A DNA stretch of 64,000 nt from Azorinus chamasolen (GCA_963576725.1 OY755242.1:62004324-62068323), one strand, 5' to 3'; shown: positions 53,224 to 63,234, counted from the stretch's first letter. The notes: generated by a model not told the origin, from the sequence alone. Made by a program: numbers and translations.

Positions 53224-53383
53224 GGATTTCAGGTCAATCTAGAAATCCAACATAATTCTCAGCTAAAACTAGAGAATATTAAATATCTTAATAAAAGTTC
53301 TCAGATTCCACTAGAGAAACTATAGTCTACCCCTTTCAGCTCTTAGCTATTACAGTATTTGTTCTCAGCTGTCTCTAGAGAAC
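53224..53383 (-). ncRNA. Hairpin cluster in the 3' UTR of the Gypsy element
   Basis: Four short inverted repeats with a common loop on the plus strand, AG...CTA: GGATTTC/GAAATCC (53224-53248), ATTCTC/GAGAAT (53255-53277), GTTCTC/GAGAAAC (53297-53320) and GTTCTC/GAGAAC (53361-53383). Stem sequences differ while pairing is kept. They resemble the hairpins in the pol-TatD spacer and leader. Confidence 0.65.
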
Positions 53384-53396
53384 CTACAGGTCATAT

Positions 53397-56300
53397 TTAT
53401 ACGGTATGACATCCGTATAATTTACGGCCGTTCTGCTCGGTGGCCTTCAGTACGGGCTCTATCGACATCATCCTGATGTATGCCACCTTTGCAGCCACGT
53501 CACCGATGAACGCAGGGGTGTTGATCACCTGGTCGGAATGGACAGGTAAATATGGAGAGTCCGTTTCGATAAGGAGTCTATCTAGTGGGACTCTATTTAG
53601 TGCATTCCTCTGGTCGACGTTGAAATGACATGTCAGACCAGTAAAGCCGAAGTAGCAGTTGCTAAATGCACTACTCCATGCTCTATAGGTGGCTACATTT
53701 CCATTAAAACAATGCAGATGTATCCGCTGGTAAGGTGAGCAGTGCTTCTTTACCAGTTCTAAGCACCTGGCATAAGCTCGGGTTCCAAGCGGATCCTTGT
53801 TTCTATGGCCTCGTACGTGTAAGACTAGTACTCTTCCGAGACCACAGATAGGCAGAACCTTTTCCAAAAGTTTCTCCTGCGCTGGCCAATTTCTTTCAGG
53901 GACGGTTTGATCCAGTCCCACTTCTCCCAGCGCTGCTACTCTTGGGTTCGCCAATAGACCTTGCATCTGTTTCCATTGCGGCTCACTGAATTGCCCTGCT
54001 TTCTTAGGATGTACCCCAACGGCTACTCTCCAGTTAGGGTTTTCAGGCAATTTAACCTCGCTAAACTCTTCAGGGTCGCAATAGTTGACAACTCCACCTG
54101 TAACTCCTACTTTATGAGTTGGCAACCGTCCAGCTGGCAAATTGAGAGCATCTACTGGTGTCTCGACGGGATCCCCGGTCTGTTGCCAGTTCAGCCTGTT
54201 GAGGTGGAAATGACTGTCAAAGGCTGTTGAGTAGGATGAATCCACTTCTATTTGGCGGTTTGGTCTAGGTGGAGGTTGAGCAGTTAATGCTGGTTCTCGG
54301 GCCACGTCGGCATAGGACTTCTTTTTGCTCCTGGTTACTGTAGTCCAGTTATCATCTAGGACTACCCCCGAAGCCAATGGGGTTTCCTCCAAGGAGCTAA
54401 TAACCACTGGGTCAGGTCGAGTTTCACTATCCTGGCCCACAGTTGGTTCCACCGTTGGAATAGGAGGAACCTCATCTATTGCCATCGCCGACTCCTCTAT
54501 GGATGGAGTTGCTACATACACGGGCACTTCTGATGTGGCCGGGCAAGACACTGGGGGGTCTACTGCCCTCACTGTAGAGGTGAAAACCATCTCAGGAATA
54601 CCAGACTCCATCTCATACTCTTCCTCCTCAAATATTGATTCCAAGGGCAACAGTCGTCTCGGTTGTCCAGAGCTAAATTGTCCTTCTGGTTCCAGAGACT
54701 CATACTGTGCTGATTGGTACGGTAGAGCAAACTCGTCTTCCTCAAACACTGGTTCCAAGGGCAGTGATCGTCTTGGTTGTCCAGAACTGAATCTTCCCAA
54801 AGACTCATACTGCGCTGGTTGAACAATAGATCCTTCTTCAGGTTCAATGTGGGCATCACAATGTGCTTGGAAAGCAGTCTGTTGCTCAGGTGAAAGGAGA
54901 TTATAGAGGAAAGAAATACATCTCCAATGAATGAGACACGCAGGCGAGTTAACCGGTTGCAGAGTGAATTCCAGGTTAAAATCGTTTCTGCCTGTCAGAT
55001 ATATATGCATTCTCCTCATCGCCTCCTCTATTTCAGGCGAGATGTTGTGTCCCTCATACAAATCCCATCTTGTGTTTACAAAATTAACCAAATTTTGTAA
55101 AGTGGCTCCTTCTCCCAATAAGGCACTAGCAAGGAAGTTTAACCCGGCTACACGTCCAGGGTCTCGCCTCTCTTCTTCTGGATCATCCGCAACCGACCAG
55201 ATAGTAAATGCTGCCGGAAGATGATGATAGACGTGCCACTTCATCTTAGCCGAAGAATGGTCACATTCATTTATTGGACACACTCGTCTGGACTTCTTGG
55301 GTGGTCGTGGAGTTGAGCTCATACCAGTTTCTGCTGTCCGTTTTCTGGTAATATCAGAACTGGTGCACTCCACCGTACGCTCCTCTTTTCTCAGGACAAC
55401 GGTTAGATCCTCAATCCTAGACAATCTGGGTCTTTGCGAGGACGGCTGAGACCAGTCTCTCATACTCAGACTTCTAGTTGGCCGAGACTCGTTCATGTGT
55501 GGAGACGGATATGTCCAGTCCCCTCTGTGAGAGTCCCTAGATGTCGAGGTGTCTTCCACGGAGGACGGTTGTTTCCAGTCGCTCCTATAAAAGGTCCTCG
55601 AAGTGACAGTTGAGGTATCCTGTCTGTGCCGGTCCGAACTATGCCTGTGACGCTTGGCAGAACTCCTAGCTCGCCTTGGACGTCTGTCAGGACTTGTACG
55701 TCTATCAGGACTAGTACGTCTGGTTCGCCTGTCAGGGCTAACTGTAGTCCTTTGCCTTCGGCGTCTGTTAGGACTACCCGTAGTTCGCCTTGATCTGCTG
55801 GCAGAACTAGAGTCAGTAGCTCGCCTTGAACTTCCGGCAGAACTAGAATCATTGGACCTTCCTGGCACATAACCTAGGCTCAATAGTCCTCTAGCCGCTC
55901 TTCTTGGTGATCTTCCCAAGACTTGACGTCGATCTCCAGAGTCATTGCTGCCAGTTACAGTAACAGTTGGACGAGTCACTGTAACAGATGCTCCAGCACC
56001 TTCTCCCCCCTCCTCAAAATGGTGTACCGGGACATTCTGTCGTATGTCACCGCTTCCTAAGGGGTTGTATTCCGGAGCTTGTCGACTGGTAGGAACTCGA
56101 ATATTCCTGCTTGGGTCCGGATGGGGTAAATTCCTCACAATCCAGGTTTCCGAAAACAGAAGAGTGGCTTCCCGTTGAAGAAGGTGTATCCACCGACGAT
56201 TATCTAACTCCACGGCAACCTGGTACTGTTTCTGTATCAGTTCCATGATACTGTCGTGGCTTAAGTCAGTGGCAAAACCCAATTCTTGCACAAGGAAACG

Positions 56301-56429
56301 GGGTTCCAATAAGGTTCTGGTCATGGTATTCAGGTTGATCTTCTCTTCTATTGTAACCCTGAATACATTACCAGCAACATTCTCTCCCATCCAGCTTCTC
56401 CTAGGGCTGTCATTGTCAGAACTATCCAT
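53397..56429 (-). CDS. Third ORF of Gypsy element: SR-rich, zinc-finger-like protein with C-terminal TatD nuclease domain
   Basis: I take the ATG at 56429; an upstream TTG leaves the frame open two codons further, and the residue numbers below count from it. The product has about 1010 residues. An N-terminal ~110-residue helical part is followed by an Arg/Ser-rich stretch (about 175-280, with repeated SPDRR). Next come a C386-x4-C391-x9-H401-x3-H405 zinc-finger-like site, a helical part (410-530), acidic repeats, and NWTTVTRSKKK (696-706). Residues 740-1008 are a TatD-family metal-dependent hydrolase: HFH (H742, H744), VGVHP, GEVGLD (E838), VLHVRG (H873), LHCFNG (H908) and ETDSPYL (D959), so every metal ligand is present. 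Known relatives are 3'-5' exonucleases/DNases. It lies downstream of pol, where retroviruses keep env, and is probably expressed from a spliced RNA (inference). Its role in the element is unknown. Confidence 0.88.
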   Translation of the reverse strand: MDSSDNDSPRRSWMGENVAGNVFRVTIEEKINLNTMTRTLLEPRFLVQELGFATDLSHDSIMELIQKQYQVAVELDNRRWIHLLQREATLLFSETWIVRNLPHPDPSRNIRVPTSRQAPEYNPLGSGDIRQNVPVHHFEEGGEGAGASVTVTRPTVTVTGSNDSGDRRQVLGRSPRRAARGLLSLGYVPGRSNDSSSAGSSRRATDSSSASRSRRTTGSPNRRRRQRTTVSPDRRTRRTSPDRRTSPDRRPRRARSSAKRHRHSSDRHRQDTSTVTSRTFYRSDWKQPSSVEDTSTSRDSHRGDWTYPSPHMNESRPTRSLSMRDWSQPSSQRPRLSRIEDLTVVLRKEERTVECTSSDITRKRTAETGMSSTPRPPKKSRRVCPINECDHSSAKMKWHVYHHLPAAFTIWSVADDPEEERRDPGRVAGLNFLASALLGEGATLQNLVNFVNTRWDLYEGHNISPEIEEAMRRMHIYLTGRNDFNLEFTLQPVNSPACLIHWRCISFLYNLLSPEQQTAFQAHCDAHIEPEEGSIVQPAQYESLGRFSSGQPRRSLPLEPVFEEDEFALPYQSAQYESLEPEGQFSSGQPRRLLPLESIFEEEEYEMESGIPEMVFTSTVRAVDPPVSCPATSEVPVYVATPSIEESAMAIDEVPPIPTVEPTVGQDSETRPDPVVISSLEETPLASGVVLDDNWTTVTRSKKKSYADVAREPALTAQPPPRPNRQIEVDSSYSTAFDSHFHLNRLNWQQTGDPVETPVDALNLPAGRLPTHKVGVTGGVVNYCDPEEFSEVKLPENPNWRVAVGVHPKKAGQFSEPQWKQMQGLLANPRVAALGEVGLDQTVPERNWPAQEKLLEKVLPICGLGRVLVLHVRGHRNKDPLGTRAYARCLELVKKHCSPYQRIHLHCFNGNVATYRAWSSAFSNCYFGFTGLTCHFNVDQRNALNRVPLDRLLIETDSPYLPVHSDQVINTPAFIGDVAAKVAYIRMMSIEPVLKATEQNGRKLYGCHTV

Positions 56430-56434
56430 TTTCA

Positions 56435-56697
56435 ATTTTCGGCTTTTACCAGAAAATCGCGCTTATTAGTTCGACACTATTCGGAAGAAAGCTCTTCGGC
56501 TATCCCAGAAGAACTTCAATAACATATAACATTACCTATCAGAGTCTCTCGGATTTCACCAGAGAAACACTTGTATATATTCAAATATTATTAATAACCA
56601 ATTTTCCGGTTTGGACCAGGAAAATAACAATATAGTGAATATACTTATCTTAACTATAAAAAGACTCTGTGTATTTTCCGGCTTCACCCAGGAAAAT
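56435..56697 (-). ncRNA. Array of five small hairpins between pol and the TatD ORF
   Basis: On the plus strand, each has a stem, then GG...CCA in the loop, then the mirrored stem: ATTTTC/GAAAAT (56435-56457), GCTCTTC/GAAGAAC (56491-56514), GTCTCTC/GAGAAAC (56544-56568), ATTTTCC/GGAAAAT (56601-56625) and ATTTTCC/GGAAAAT (56673-56697). Loops are 10-11 bases. The stems vary between hairpins but pairing is kept, apart from single mismatches in two. The first overlaps the start of the ORF. In RNA sense the loop reads UGG...CC. Function unknown. Confidence 0.75.
56471..56490 (-). promoter_or_regulatory. Candidate splice acceptor for the TatD ORF
   Basis: In element sense CTTTCTTCCGAATAG/TGTC is a plausible acceptor about 48 bases before the ATG at 56429. 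Joined to the donor in the 5' LTR it would give a subgenomic mRNA. Confidence 0.3.
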
Positions 56698-56750
56698 GTA
56701 TCAACACCTACAAAGGAAAAAATAATGATAATGAATTAGTAATAATGACA

Positions 56751-59700
56751 TTACTTTGAGGCTACCCTGCACAATGGACAATAATACTTAGAAATGGATT
56801 CCGCCTTGTCTTCTGTAACGCGCACACATACACCGTGGTACCATTCCTGACATTTGTCGCATTGTATCATAAACTCGCCAGAGTCGGGTTTACGACATAA
56901 ACAATAGAGTTCATTTTGACAATTAACCATTGTTCCAGACTCTCTTAGTTTAACAATCCAACTGGGTAGATCCCTCGTCTTATCAAGTTTTAATTTATCA
57001 TGATTCAAAGTAACTATTCTGTTCTTTAACTGAACCCTGTACAGATATGGGGACAACTTCTTGACAATTACACCCGGCCCCTTCCAGGCTGGAAGTAGCT
57101 TTTTACATTTTCCCTTCACTGAGGCAGAATTCAAGAAACAAACAACATCACCTTCTTCATAGGTTTTCAGTAGCACCCTGACATCATGATCTTTCTTCAT
57201 CCGTTTGAGATTTGTCTTTAGTTGATTTCTGGCTATATTATGAGCGGTTTTAATAGATTCTTCCAGCTCAGTAACATAGTCTGCCAGCTGTCCAGTTTCC
57301 TTACGCTTTATAGGAAACATCAAGTCAGCGGGTTGATTAACTTCTCTTCCCAGCATCAACCTATTTGGGGTATAACCCGTTTGTCTGTTTACTGCAGATC
57401 TCAAAGCTCCAGCAATCTGCGGCAAATTCTTATCCCACTGATGCTGATTGGACCCTATATAACATCGCACGGCATCCATGAGGGTTCTGTTATATCGTTC
57501 AACTTGCCCATTCGCCGAAGGACGATATGCAGTAGTTCTTGCCTTGTGGATTTTCAAAAGATCACAAATTTTTACAAACAGTTTACTCTCGAAATTGCTT
57601 CCTTGATCGGTGAAGATCTGAAATGGGCACCCAAATCTAGAGAAGAACTCACCGACTGCTGCTTGTGCAGTTCTCTCAGCTGTTTGACTGGGTAAAGGAA
57701 TACATTCAACCCACTTCGTAAATTGATCGACCATCATTAAAATGTAGAGGTTACCAGATTCAGTTTTAGGTAGAGGTCCTAGAAAATCTAAATGTACTCT
57801 CTCCATTGGTACACCTGCGTGATAAACTGTCATGGGACACCTAGAATGTTTTAATGCCTTCTTATTGTGATTGCACTGTTCACATGAATTGACATAATCT
57901 ACCACATCCTTGGACATTTTGTACCAAAAATATTTCTCATTAACCCTAGCCTTGGTTCTAGCAATCCCTTGATGACCAGCGGTGGGGACATCATGAACAG
58001 ATTGCAATAGCTGTATTTTCAAGGCTTGTGGAATCACAAGTAGATCCGGACCATCCTCATTTTTCTTCCAGAGTAAATTATCTTTCGTGTGAAAAACATC
58101 TCGGTTTATCCAGAGATATTTCTGAGCAGGACTTGCTAACATTAATTCTTCTTCTGAAACTTCTTTACCATCCTTTAACCAGGAAATCAAGGCTAACAAC
58201 TCTTGATCTTTCCGGAGTTCGGCTTCTATATCGAATGGAATTAGAAAAGTGTCATTTTTGCTCACATTATACACTGCTGGTGTCACCGTTTTCTCTTCTA
58301 TGAATATGGGTCCACCTGGTGAGCACACAATGTCCAGATGGGCAGCTCCCTGCTCAGGTTCACATCCGCAATAACCATATAAATCCCAGGGCCAAATGTT
58401 GCAGAAGTCGGCTTTCCCAGACTCCTGTGACATTGCACAAAGCCCAACTTGCTTCGATAACGGCACTACGTCATCGACTTGTTCAACAAAACTGGACCAA
58501 TTTTTGTGAGCTTTCTTGCAATAACTGCAACCACCACATGGCAAAGTCTCTAAGTCAAAATCTGTAGTCCCGAGTTTATAATTCTTGCACACAGGAACAG
58601 GATCACTGTCAGTTCGTCTAGAGAGTGCATCCGCATTTCCATGATCTTTACCAGGTCTATGAACTACAGTAAGGTTGTATTGGCTTAGCTCTTCAAGCCA
58701 ACGAGCTATTTGACCTTGAGGTTCCTTAAATCTAAGAAGCCATGTTAAGCTGCTGTGATCTGTTCTCACAACAAAAGGTCTTCCTAAAAGGTAATGCCTA
58801 TACTGCCTGATGAATTTTATTACTGCCAACAGTTCTTTTCTAGTTACGCAGTACTTCAGTTGTTCCCTTGATAAGGCTACACTTCCATAAGAAATAACCT
58901 TTTCTTCACCATGTTGTATTTGGATCAACTCCGCTCCTATGGTTTTCTCAGAAGCGTCGGTATCCAGAATAAATGGATCTGTTGCATTCGGTAGGGCCAA
59001 CACTGGCGGAGATACCAATGCAGCTTTGATTTTATCAAAAGCTTCCTGCTCTTCTTCTCCCCATCTAAATTGGTTTTTTCCAGTCAGTTTGTAAAGTGCT
59101 GTCGCAAGGAATGCATAGTTTTTAATGAAGGCACGATGATAATTGGCCAGACCCAGAAATTGCTCTACCTCTCTTTTCGTAGTTGGCGTTTTCCACTGTT
59201 GCACCGCTTCCATGTGCTCATTGCTAATTTCGACTCCCTCTTCACTAACCCAACGTCCAAGGAATTCCACTCGTAGTTGAAACAGAATGCACTTCTTGGG
59301 CTTAAGCTTGAGTTGGTATTCTCGGAAACGCTCAAACACTCCTCGGAGATTAACCAGATGGTCTTTGAAAGTTGATCCCAAAACCAAAATATCGTCAAGA
59401 AAAGCGAGTACTACACTCCAGTTAAGGCCACGAAGAACCAAATTCATAACTCTCGAAAATGTACTTGGTGCGTTGCATAATCCAAATGGCATGCGTATGA
59501 ATTCAAATAAGCCATATTTTGTCATAAACGCACTCTTCTTTATGTCTTCAGGAGCAATTTTGATTTGCCAATAAGCTGAGTTAGCGTCCAATTTGGAGAA
59601 CCATTGGTTACCAACTAAGGTGTCCATACAATCTTCTACCATTGGCAGCGGAAAAACGTCTTTTGTAGTGACAGTATTAAGTGCCCGGTAGTCTACACAC

Positions 59701-60938
59701 CATCGCACGCTTCCATTTCTCTTTCTGATAAGAACAGGTGCCGAGGCCCAGTCTGAATTAGACGGTTGTATAACTTTTGCCTTCAGCATTTTTTGTAAGA
59801 CGGATTCTTCCTCTTTGGCAAAGCATAGTGGTGTTCTTCTAAATCTTTGTTTAATAGGAGTTGCTGACCCGGTTTCAATTTTATGTTCCATTGCTGTAAA
59901 ATTCCCAAGGTCAAAATCATCTTGTGCAAACACATCTTGGTATTCAATTAGTAGTTCAGTCAACTCTGCAGTTTCATATGTAGATAAATTAATGACGGAA
60001 CGTTCCAATAAATCTTTCAAATGCTTCGGAACTTCTTGATTTGAAGATGCCTCACAGTCTTGGGGAATCGGTTCATTGTCATCAGTCCCAGATTCCAAAC
60101 CTGTAACTGAGATAGCAGCTTCAACTTCTTCAGCATTACCAATGAATTTGCCTTTCTTTAAGTTTACATATTTTTCTGTCGGATTGACCAGACAGACTAC
60201 AGGTTTCAAAGCAGATGAATGTAGTGTCTTTGGAATCAATACTCTAAGGTCATCAACAGGTTCCAATACGAAATCATCCAGATTGTTGTCCAATCGGCAT
60301 GGGACAAGCTTTACAGTATTCGGAGGAACAACAACATGATTCCTTAAAGTCACACGGGCCACTCTCAATGGAAACGGTTCTTTTCCAGTTTCCAGCTGTA
60401 TATTCTCATTACCAAATGACAATTTGCTTTCTTTGATGTTGATAGTGACTTCCCATTTACGCATCAGGTCAATTCCTAACAACATATCGTCTTCAATGGG
60501 AGCAACATAAACCATTTCTTGAAATTGCTTGTTGCCAATGGAAATAGATACAGGCCCTGCTATATAGCTTTCCATCTTCATGTCTCTTCCAGCGGTATTA
60601 AGGATAACTCTTCTAATCTTCGTTGGTTTCTTCTCCATTTGACTAACCACACGATCAGAAACTATGGTAACCTCAGCCGCGGTGTCTATTACTGCATGAA
60701 GATCAACATTCTCTACGCTGACCGGCATTTTAAACATGGAATTGGAACGCATCATACAAACTGTTATGGTCTCGGCTTCTTCCAAAGAACCATTTTCAGT
60801 TGAATGTTGTGATCCATCCTCATTTCTTCCAACCAGTTCTTCATCCTCATCTTCTGGCTCTTCATGAGTATGCATAAGCGTCTCACAACGATTGTCCCCC
60901 TTTTGTGAAGGAACACAAACTGTTGCAAAACCCGGCAT
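56751..60938 (-). CDS. pol: Gypsy Pol: protease - RT - RNase H - integrase - PHD finger
   Basis: 1395 residues from the ATG at 60938, but the frame is open upstream into gag, so it is probably made by -1 frameshifting. Retroviral-type protease, about 75-165 (DTAAE at 85, LLGID at 153). Reverse transcriptase, about 375-560 ([15 protein letters not shown] with D451; FLDDILV with D515-D516). RNase H, about 650-775 (D659, E702, D727, D770). A cysteine-rich linker ([11 protein letters not shown]). Integrase with HHCC zinc site (H982, H989, C1019, C1022) and DDE triad D1051, D1111, E1147 at the usual 35-residue spacing. A GPY/F-like module follows, about 1262-1320. Residues 1345-1391 are a PHD finger with complete C4HC3 (C1346, C1348, C1360, C1363, H1368, C1371, C1387, C1390). 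All catalytic residues are present; no break seen. Confidence 0.93.
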   Translation of the reverse strand: MPGFATVCVPSQKGDNRCETLMHTHEEPEDEDEELVGRNEDGSQHSTENGSLEEAETITVCMMRSNSMFKMPVSVENVDLHAVIDTAAEVTIVSDRVVSQMEKKPTKIRRVILNTAGRDMKMESYIAGPVSISIGNKQFQEMVYVAPIEDDMLLGIDLMRKWEVTINIKESKLSFGNENIQLETGKEPFPLRVARVTLRNHVVVPPNTVKLVPCRLDNNLDDFVLEPVDDLRVLIPKTLHSSALKPVVCLVNPTEKYVNLKKGKFIGNAEEVEAAISVTGLESGTDDNEPIPQDCEASSNQEVPKHLKDLLERSVINLSTYETAELTELLIEYQDVFAQDDFDLGNFTAMEHKIETGSATPIKQRFRRTPLCFAKEEESVLQKMLKAKVIQPSNSDWASAPVLIRKRNGSVRWCVDYRALNTVTTKDVFPLPMVEDCMDTLVGNQWFSKLDANSAYWQIKIAPEDIKKSAFMTKYGLFEFIRMPFGLCNAPSTFSRVMNLVLRGLNWSVVLAFLDDILVLGSTFKDHLVNLRGVFERFREYQLKLKPKKCILFQLRVEFLGRWVSEEGVEISNEHMEAVQQWKTPTTKREVEQFLGLANYHRAFIKNYAFLATALYKLTGKNQFRWGEEEQEAFDKIKAALVSPPVLALPNATDPFILDTDASEKTIGAELIQIQHGEEKVISYGSVALSREQLKYCVTRKELLAVIKFIRQYRHYLLGRPFVVRTDHSSLTWLLRFKEPQGQIARWLEELSQYNLTVVHRPGKDHGNADALSRRTDSDPVPVCKNYKLGTTDFDLETLPCGGCSYCKKAHKNWSSFVEQVDDVVPLSKQVGLCAMSQESGKADFCNIWPWDLYGYCGCEPEQGAAHLDIVCSPGGPIFIEEKTVTPAVYNVSKNDTFLIPFDIEAELRKDQELLALISWLKDGKEVSEEELMLASPAQKYLWINRDVFHTKDNLLWKKNEDGPDLLVIPQALKIQLLQSVHDVPTAGHQGIARTKARVNEKYFWYKMSKDVVDYVNSCEQCNHNKKALKHSRCPMTVYHAGVPMERVHLDFLGPLPKTESGNLYILMMVDQFTKWVECIPLPSQTAERTAQAAVGEFFSRFGCPFQIFTDQGSNFESKLFVKICDLLKIHKARTTAYRPSANGQVERYNRTLMDAVRCYIGSNQHQWDKNLPQIAGALRSAVNRQTGYTPNRLMLGREVNQPADLMFPIKRKETGQLADYVTELEESIKTAHNIARNQLKTNLKRMKKDHDVRVLLKTYEEGDVVCFLNSASVKGKCKKLLPAWKGPGVIVKKLSPYLYRVQLKNRIVTLNHDKLKLDKTRDLPSWIVKLRESGTMVNCQNELYCLCRKPDSGEFMIQCDKCQEWYHGVCVRVTEDKAESISKYYCPLCRVASK

Positions 60939-60954
60939 CTCATTATCTTGATCT

Positions 60955-61013
60955 GGGTCTAGTGAATGTCGGATCGACGGTTGACCCTGTCCTCCGATCC
61001 ATGGTCGTTTAAA
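60955..61013 (-). promoter_or_regulatory. -1 ribosomal frameshift signal at the gag-pol junction
   Basis: In element sense the heptamer U UUA AAC lies at 61013-61007 in the gag frame with the right phase (codons Leu-Asn), a canonical slippery site. After six bases (GACCAT) comes a 6-bp stem GGATCG (61000-60995) / CGATCC (60976-60971). The loop holds GGGTC (60987-60983), which can pair with GACCC (60959-60955) downstream, giving a possible pseudoknot. After a -1 slip the pol frame is open without a stop through to the ATG at 60938 and beyond; the gag stop is at 60961-60959. Confidence 0.75.
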
Positions 61014-61714
61014 GTACCATCCTCTTCAACCAGACTTACTTTTAACTTGGGACATTCCCTCTTGAAATGACCAACTTCACCGCATTCAAAGCAGGTACTA
61101 TTTTGCGGCGTCCTTCCCCTTGATGGTGAGGGTGAACGAGAACGAGACTTCACAACTCTAGTCAACAGTTCTTCTATCCTGCCGAACTTCTGGTCTAACC
61201 TATTGATTCTGTCATCCATCCTATGATCTAACCTATTTATTCGGTCATCCATATTCTGATCTAAACTTTTCATCTTCAGGTCTAAACCAGCAAATTCATC
61301 TTCCAAAGTCTTGGTCCTTTTCTCCAACTCAGACTTGGTGTCGGTGAATCTAACCTTCGGTGGAGGAGATGAGGCTCGGTTTCTATTTCCAGCTGACATA
61401 GCCAGAACCTCATAATCCTGCTGCCACCTGTCATCATAATCAGAATCTACAAACTGAATATTCCTTCGTGCATTAGGAATATTCCTGCCATAGATTATCT
61501 TATTATTATGCTGGTGCCATTTTATAATATCCAGGGCTTGTTCCACTGTTCTCGGTTTCGAGTTAATGGCGTAAAGTCCGGCTTCTTTATCACTTAGGCC
61601 TTGACAGAACTTAAACACTGCCTGCTTCTGAATGTAGTCTTCTGGCAGGTTTTTGAAAGCAGTAGTCGCCAGGGTTACTACTCGATCAGCCCATTCAACT
61701 ACTTTTTCTTCTAC
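60959..61714 (-). CDS. gag: Gypsy Gag, C-terminal part (capsid end, coiled coil, zinc knuckle)
   Basis: An open frame on the minus strand from about 61714 to the TAG at 60959. It starts with [19 protein letters not shown] sequence, typical of the end of a Gypsy capsid, then [12 protein letters not shown] and [11 protein letters not shown] coiled coil with two DDRINRLD repeats follows, then an [11 protein letters not shown] stretch, and a CCHC knuckle [14 protein letters not shown]. There is no ATG at its start because it is the out-of-frame continuation of the N-terminal Gag ORF after an internal deletion. The knuckle is expected to bind genomic RNA during particle assembly. Confidence 0.8.
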   Translation of the reverse strand, partial: VEEKVVEWADRVVTLATTAFKNLPEDYIQKQAVFKFCQGLSDKEAGLYAINSKPRTVEQALDIIKWHQHNNKIIYGRNIPNARRNIQFVDSDYDDRWQQDYEVLAMSAGNRNRASSPPPKVRFTDTKSELEKRTKTLEDEFAGLDLKMKSLDQNMDDRINRLDHRMDDRINRLDQKFGRIEELLTRVVKSRSRSPSPSRGRTPQNSTCFECGEVGHFKRECPKLKVSLVEEDGTLNDHGSEDRVNRRSDIH

Positions 61715-62510
61715 CCTCCAAACTCCAGCAAAGGTAATTCTTTCTTAATTTGGCATTCCACCCTTGTTCATCAGCATAAGTGGTGAATTTGGCAAAGAAG
61801 GGTTTCCATTTGGAACTGCCATCGAAAGCAATGGTTCTCGGCATGTTCACAACTTTATCCGGTTTCGTTCTTCCAGGATATTGTGGTGCTGCCATTTGTG
61901 CAGGTTGTCTAGCACAATTCATAGTATAATCATACCCTATGCCTTGATTATACAAAGGCTGGGTTCCATAACCGTAGTGTGGCGATTGAGGCGCATACGG
62001 ATTTGGCGGTGGGTATCTTGGAAATGGTGGAAAAGATACCGGTGGTGGTGTCATTGCTGTCGGACCAGACATACTTGGTAATGCCATTGACGGTAGTGAC
62101 ATATGTGGCGATGCCATCGGTGGTGGACCAGACAAGTGTGTCGACGCCATCGATGGTGGGCATGACATATGCGGCGATGCCATTGACGGTAGGCCGGACA
62201 TATGTGGTGACGCCATTGATGATAGACCGGACATGTATGCTGTTGCCATAGCTCCAGCTGGATCTGCACTGGTTGGTGGAATGGTTGCATAAGACCTATC
62301 ATGCTTTCCCCCCGGTACAAAAACAGAAAAGTCTAGCAAAGGAACAAGCATCTCTGCACCTCTCAAGTATGGTAAATTCAAAATGTGGTTCTCATTGAGA
62401 TTGCCTACAAGATCCCTTAGATCTATGATCTGCTCAGCCAATCTACGTCCAACACCAGGTAATGTCGTTAATTCACGGCACCCACAGTAATTTATTTTTA
62501 CTCGCGACAT
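61695..62510 (-). CDS. gag: Gypsy Gag, N-terminal part with helix-hairpin-helix motif (truncated by deletion)
   Basis: 271 residues from the ATG at 62510. Residues 3-50 (VKINYCGCRELTTLPGVGRR, then LAEQIIDLRD, a short linker and LNLPYLRG) match the pattern of the ComEA-type helix-hairpin-helix: a LPGVG hairpin at 17-21 and a second, weaker helix pair. Residues about 92-150 are imperfect 10-12-residue units of the MASPHMSGLPS type, then a P/Y-rich spacer (155-215). The capsid start follows (RTIAFDGSSKWKPFFAKF, 225-242). After SLEG the frame runs into a stop (61697-61695), while capsid-like sequence restarts in another frame. Several tens of capsid residues appear to be missing. Confidence 0.75.
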   Translation of the reverse strand: MSRVKINYCGCRELTTLPGVGRRLAEQIIDLRDLVGNLNENHILNLPYLRGAEMLVPLLDFSVFVPGGKHDRSYATIPPTSADPAGAMATAYMSGLSSMASPHMSGLPSMASPHMSCPPSMASTHLSGPPPMASPHMSLPSMALPSMSGPTAMTPPPVSFPPFPRYPPPNPYAPQSPHYGYGTQPLYNQGIGYDYTMNCARQPAQMAAPQYPGRTKPDKVVNMPRTIAFDGSSKWKPFFAKFTTYADEQGWNAKLRKNYLCWSLEGRRKSS

Positions 62511-62580
62511 TGTGCAAGGTAACCTTTACTTAAGATCACAAAATAAAACTACTGATTTCATGCAAATTTATACCTATATC

Positions 62581-62679
62581 TGTTCGGTTTACCAGAACAA
62601 TAAGATAACAAAATCAGTTATATTTCTGAAGAAATTCCAAAAAATGAAATTAAATAATAGTTCGGATATGTTCCAGAAC
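62581..62679 (-). ncRNA. Two hairpins in the Gypsy leader
   Basis: TGTTC/GAACA with loop GGTTTACCA (62581-62599) and GTTC/GAAC with loop GGATATGTTCCA (62660-62679), plus strand. Same GG...CCA loop as the pol-TatD spacer array. Confidence 0.6.
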
Positions 62680-62699
62680 AATATTTAGATTTCAAATTT

Positions 62700-63234
62700 A
62701 TTAAAGTTACAAGAAAGAAATGTACACCTTCAATGTGTTCATTAATTAAATGTAATTAATTTACTATAGACAGACCTGTTCACCTTTAATGATAGAACAT
62801 TAGTCCACTATTTCTAATTAGAAAATTAATATATGTGTTCTAAAGAAAATAAAGTTATTGTTATTGCCAAAATTGTAATAAATGAAATAGAATTATACAT
62901 ACAAATTCCTGAAAGAGAGCGGTTATGTTAATAACATGCACTCCAATTTCAAATACACAGACAAATTGCCAAAAAAATTATGTATGTAATTTATTTTTAT
63001 TTTTAGTAAACCTTAGTTCCTAAAAAGTGAAATGAATTCTCTTTGAACAAATTCAAAATTAGTTGTATAAAACAACCAGTGTACTGGTTTGACACTGAAT
63101 TTCAATGTAAATATGATTTTTTTATTTACTGTTTTAATAGAAAAATAGAATTTACTGTATCTTTCAATCTTGGATAACCCAAAGACTGTGCAATATCAGC
63201 TTATTCTAGATATTGTGCAAAATATACAAAAACT
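62700..63234. other. Gypsy leader, AT-rich part
   Basis: AT-rich non-coding leader between the 5' LTR and gag. No other element was recognised here. Confidence 0.5.

Noticed and set aside
61619..61740. An intron in gag explaining the frame change
   Set aside because: No donor/acceptor pair fits and capsid residues are missing; a deletion with frame change is simpler in a retroelement.
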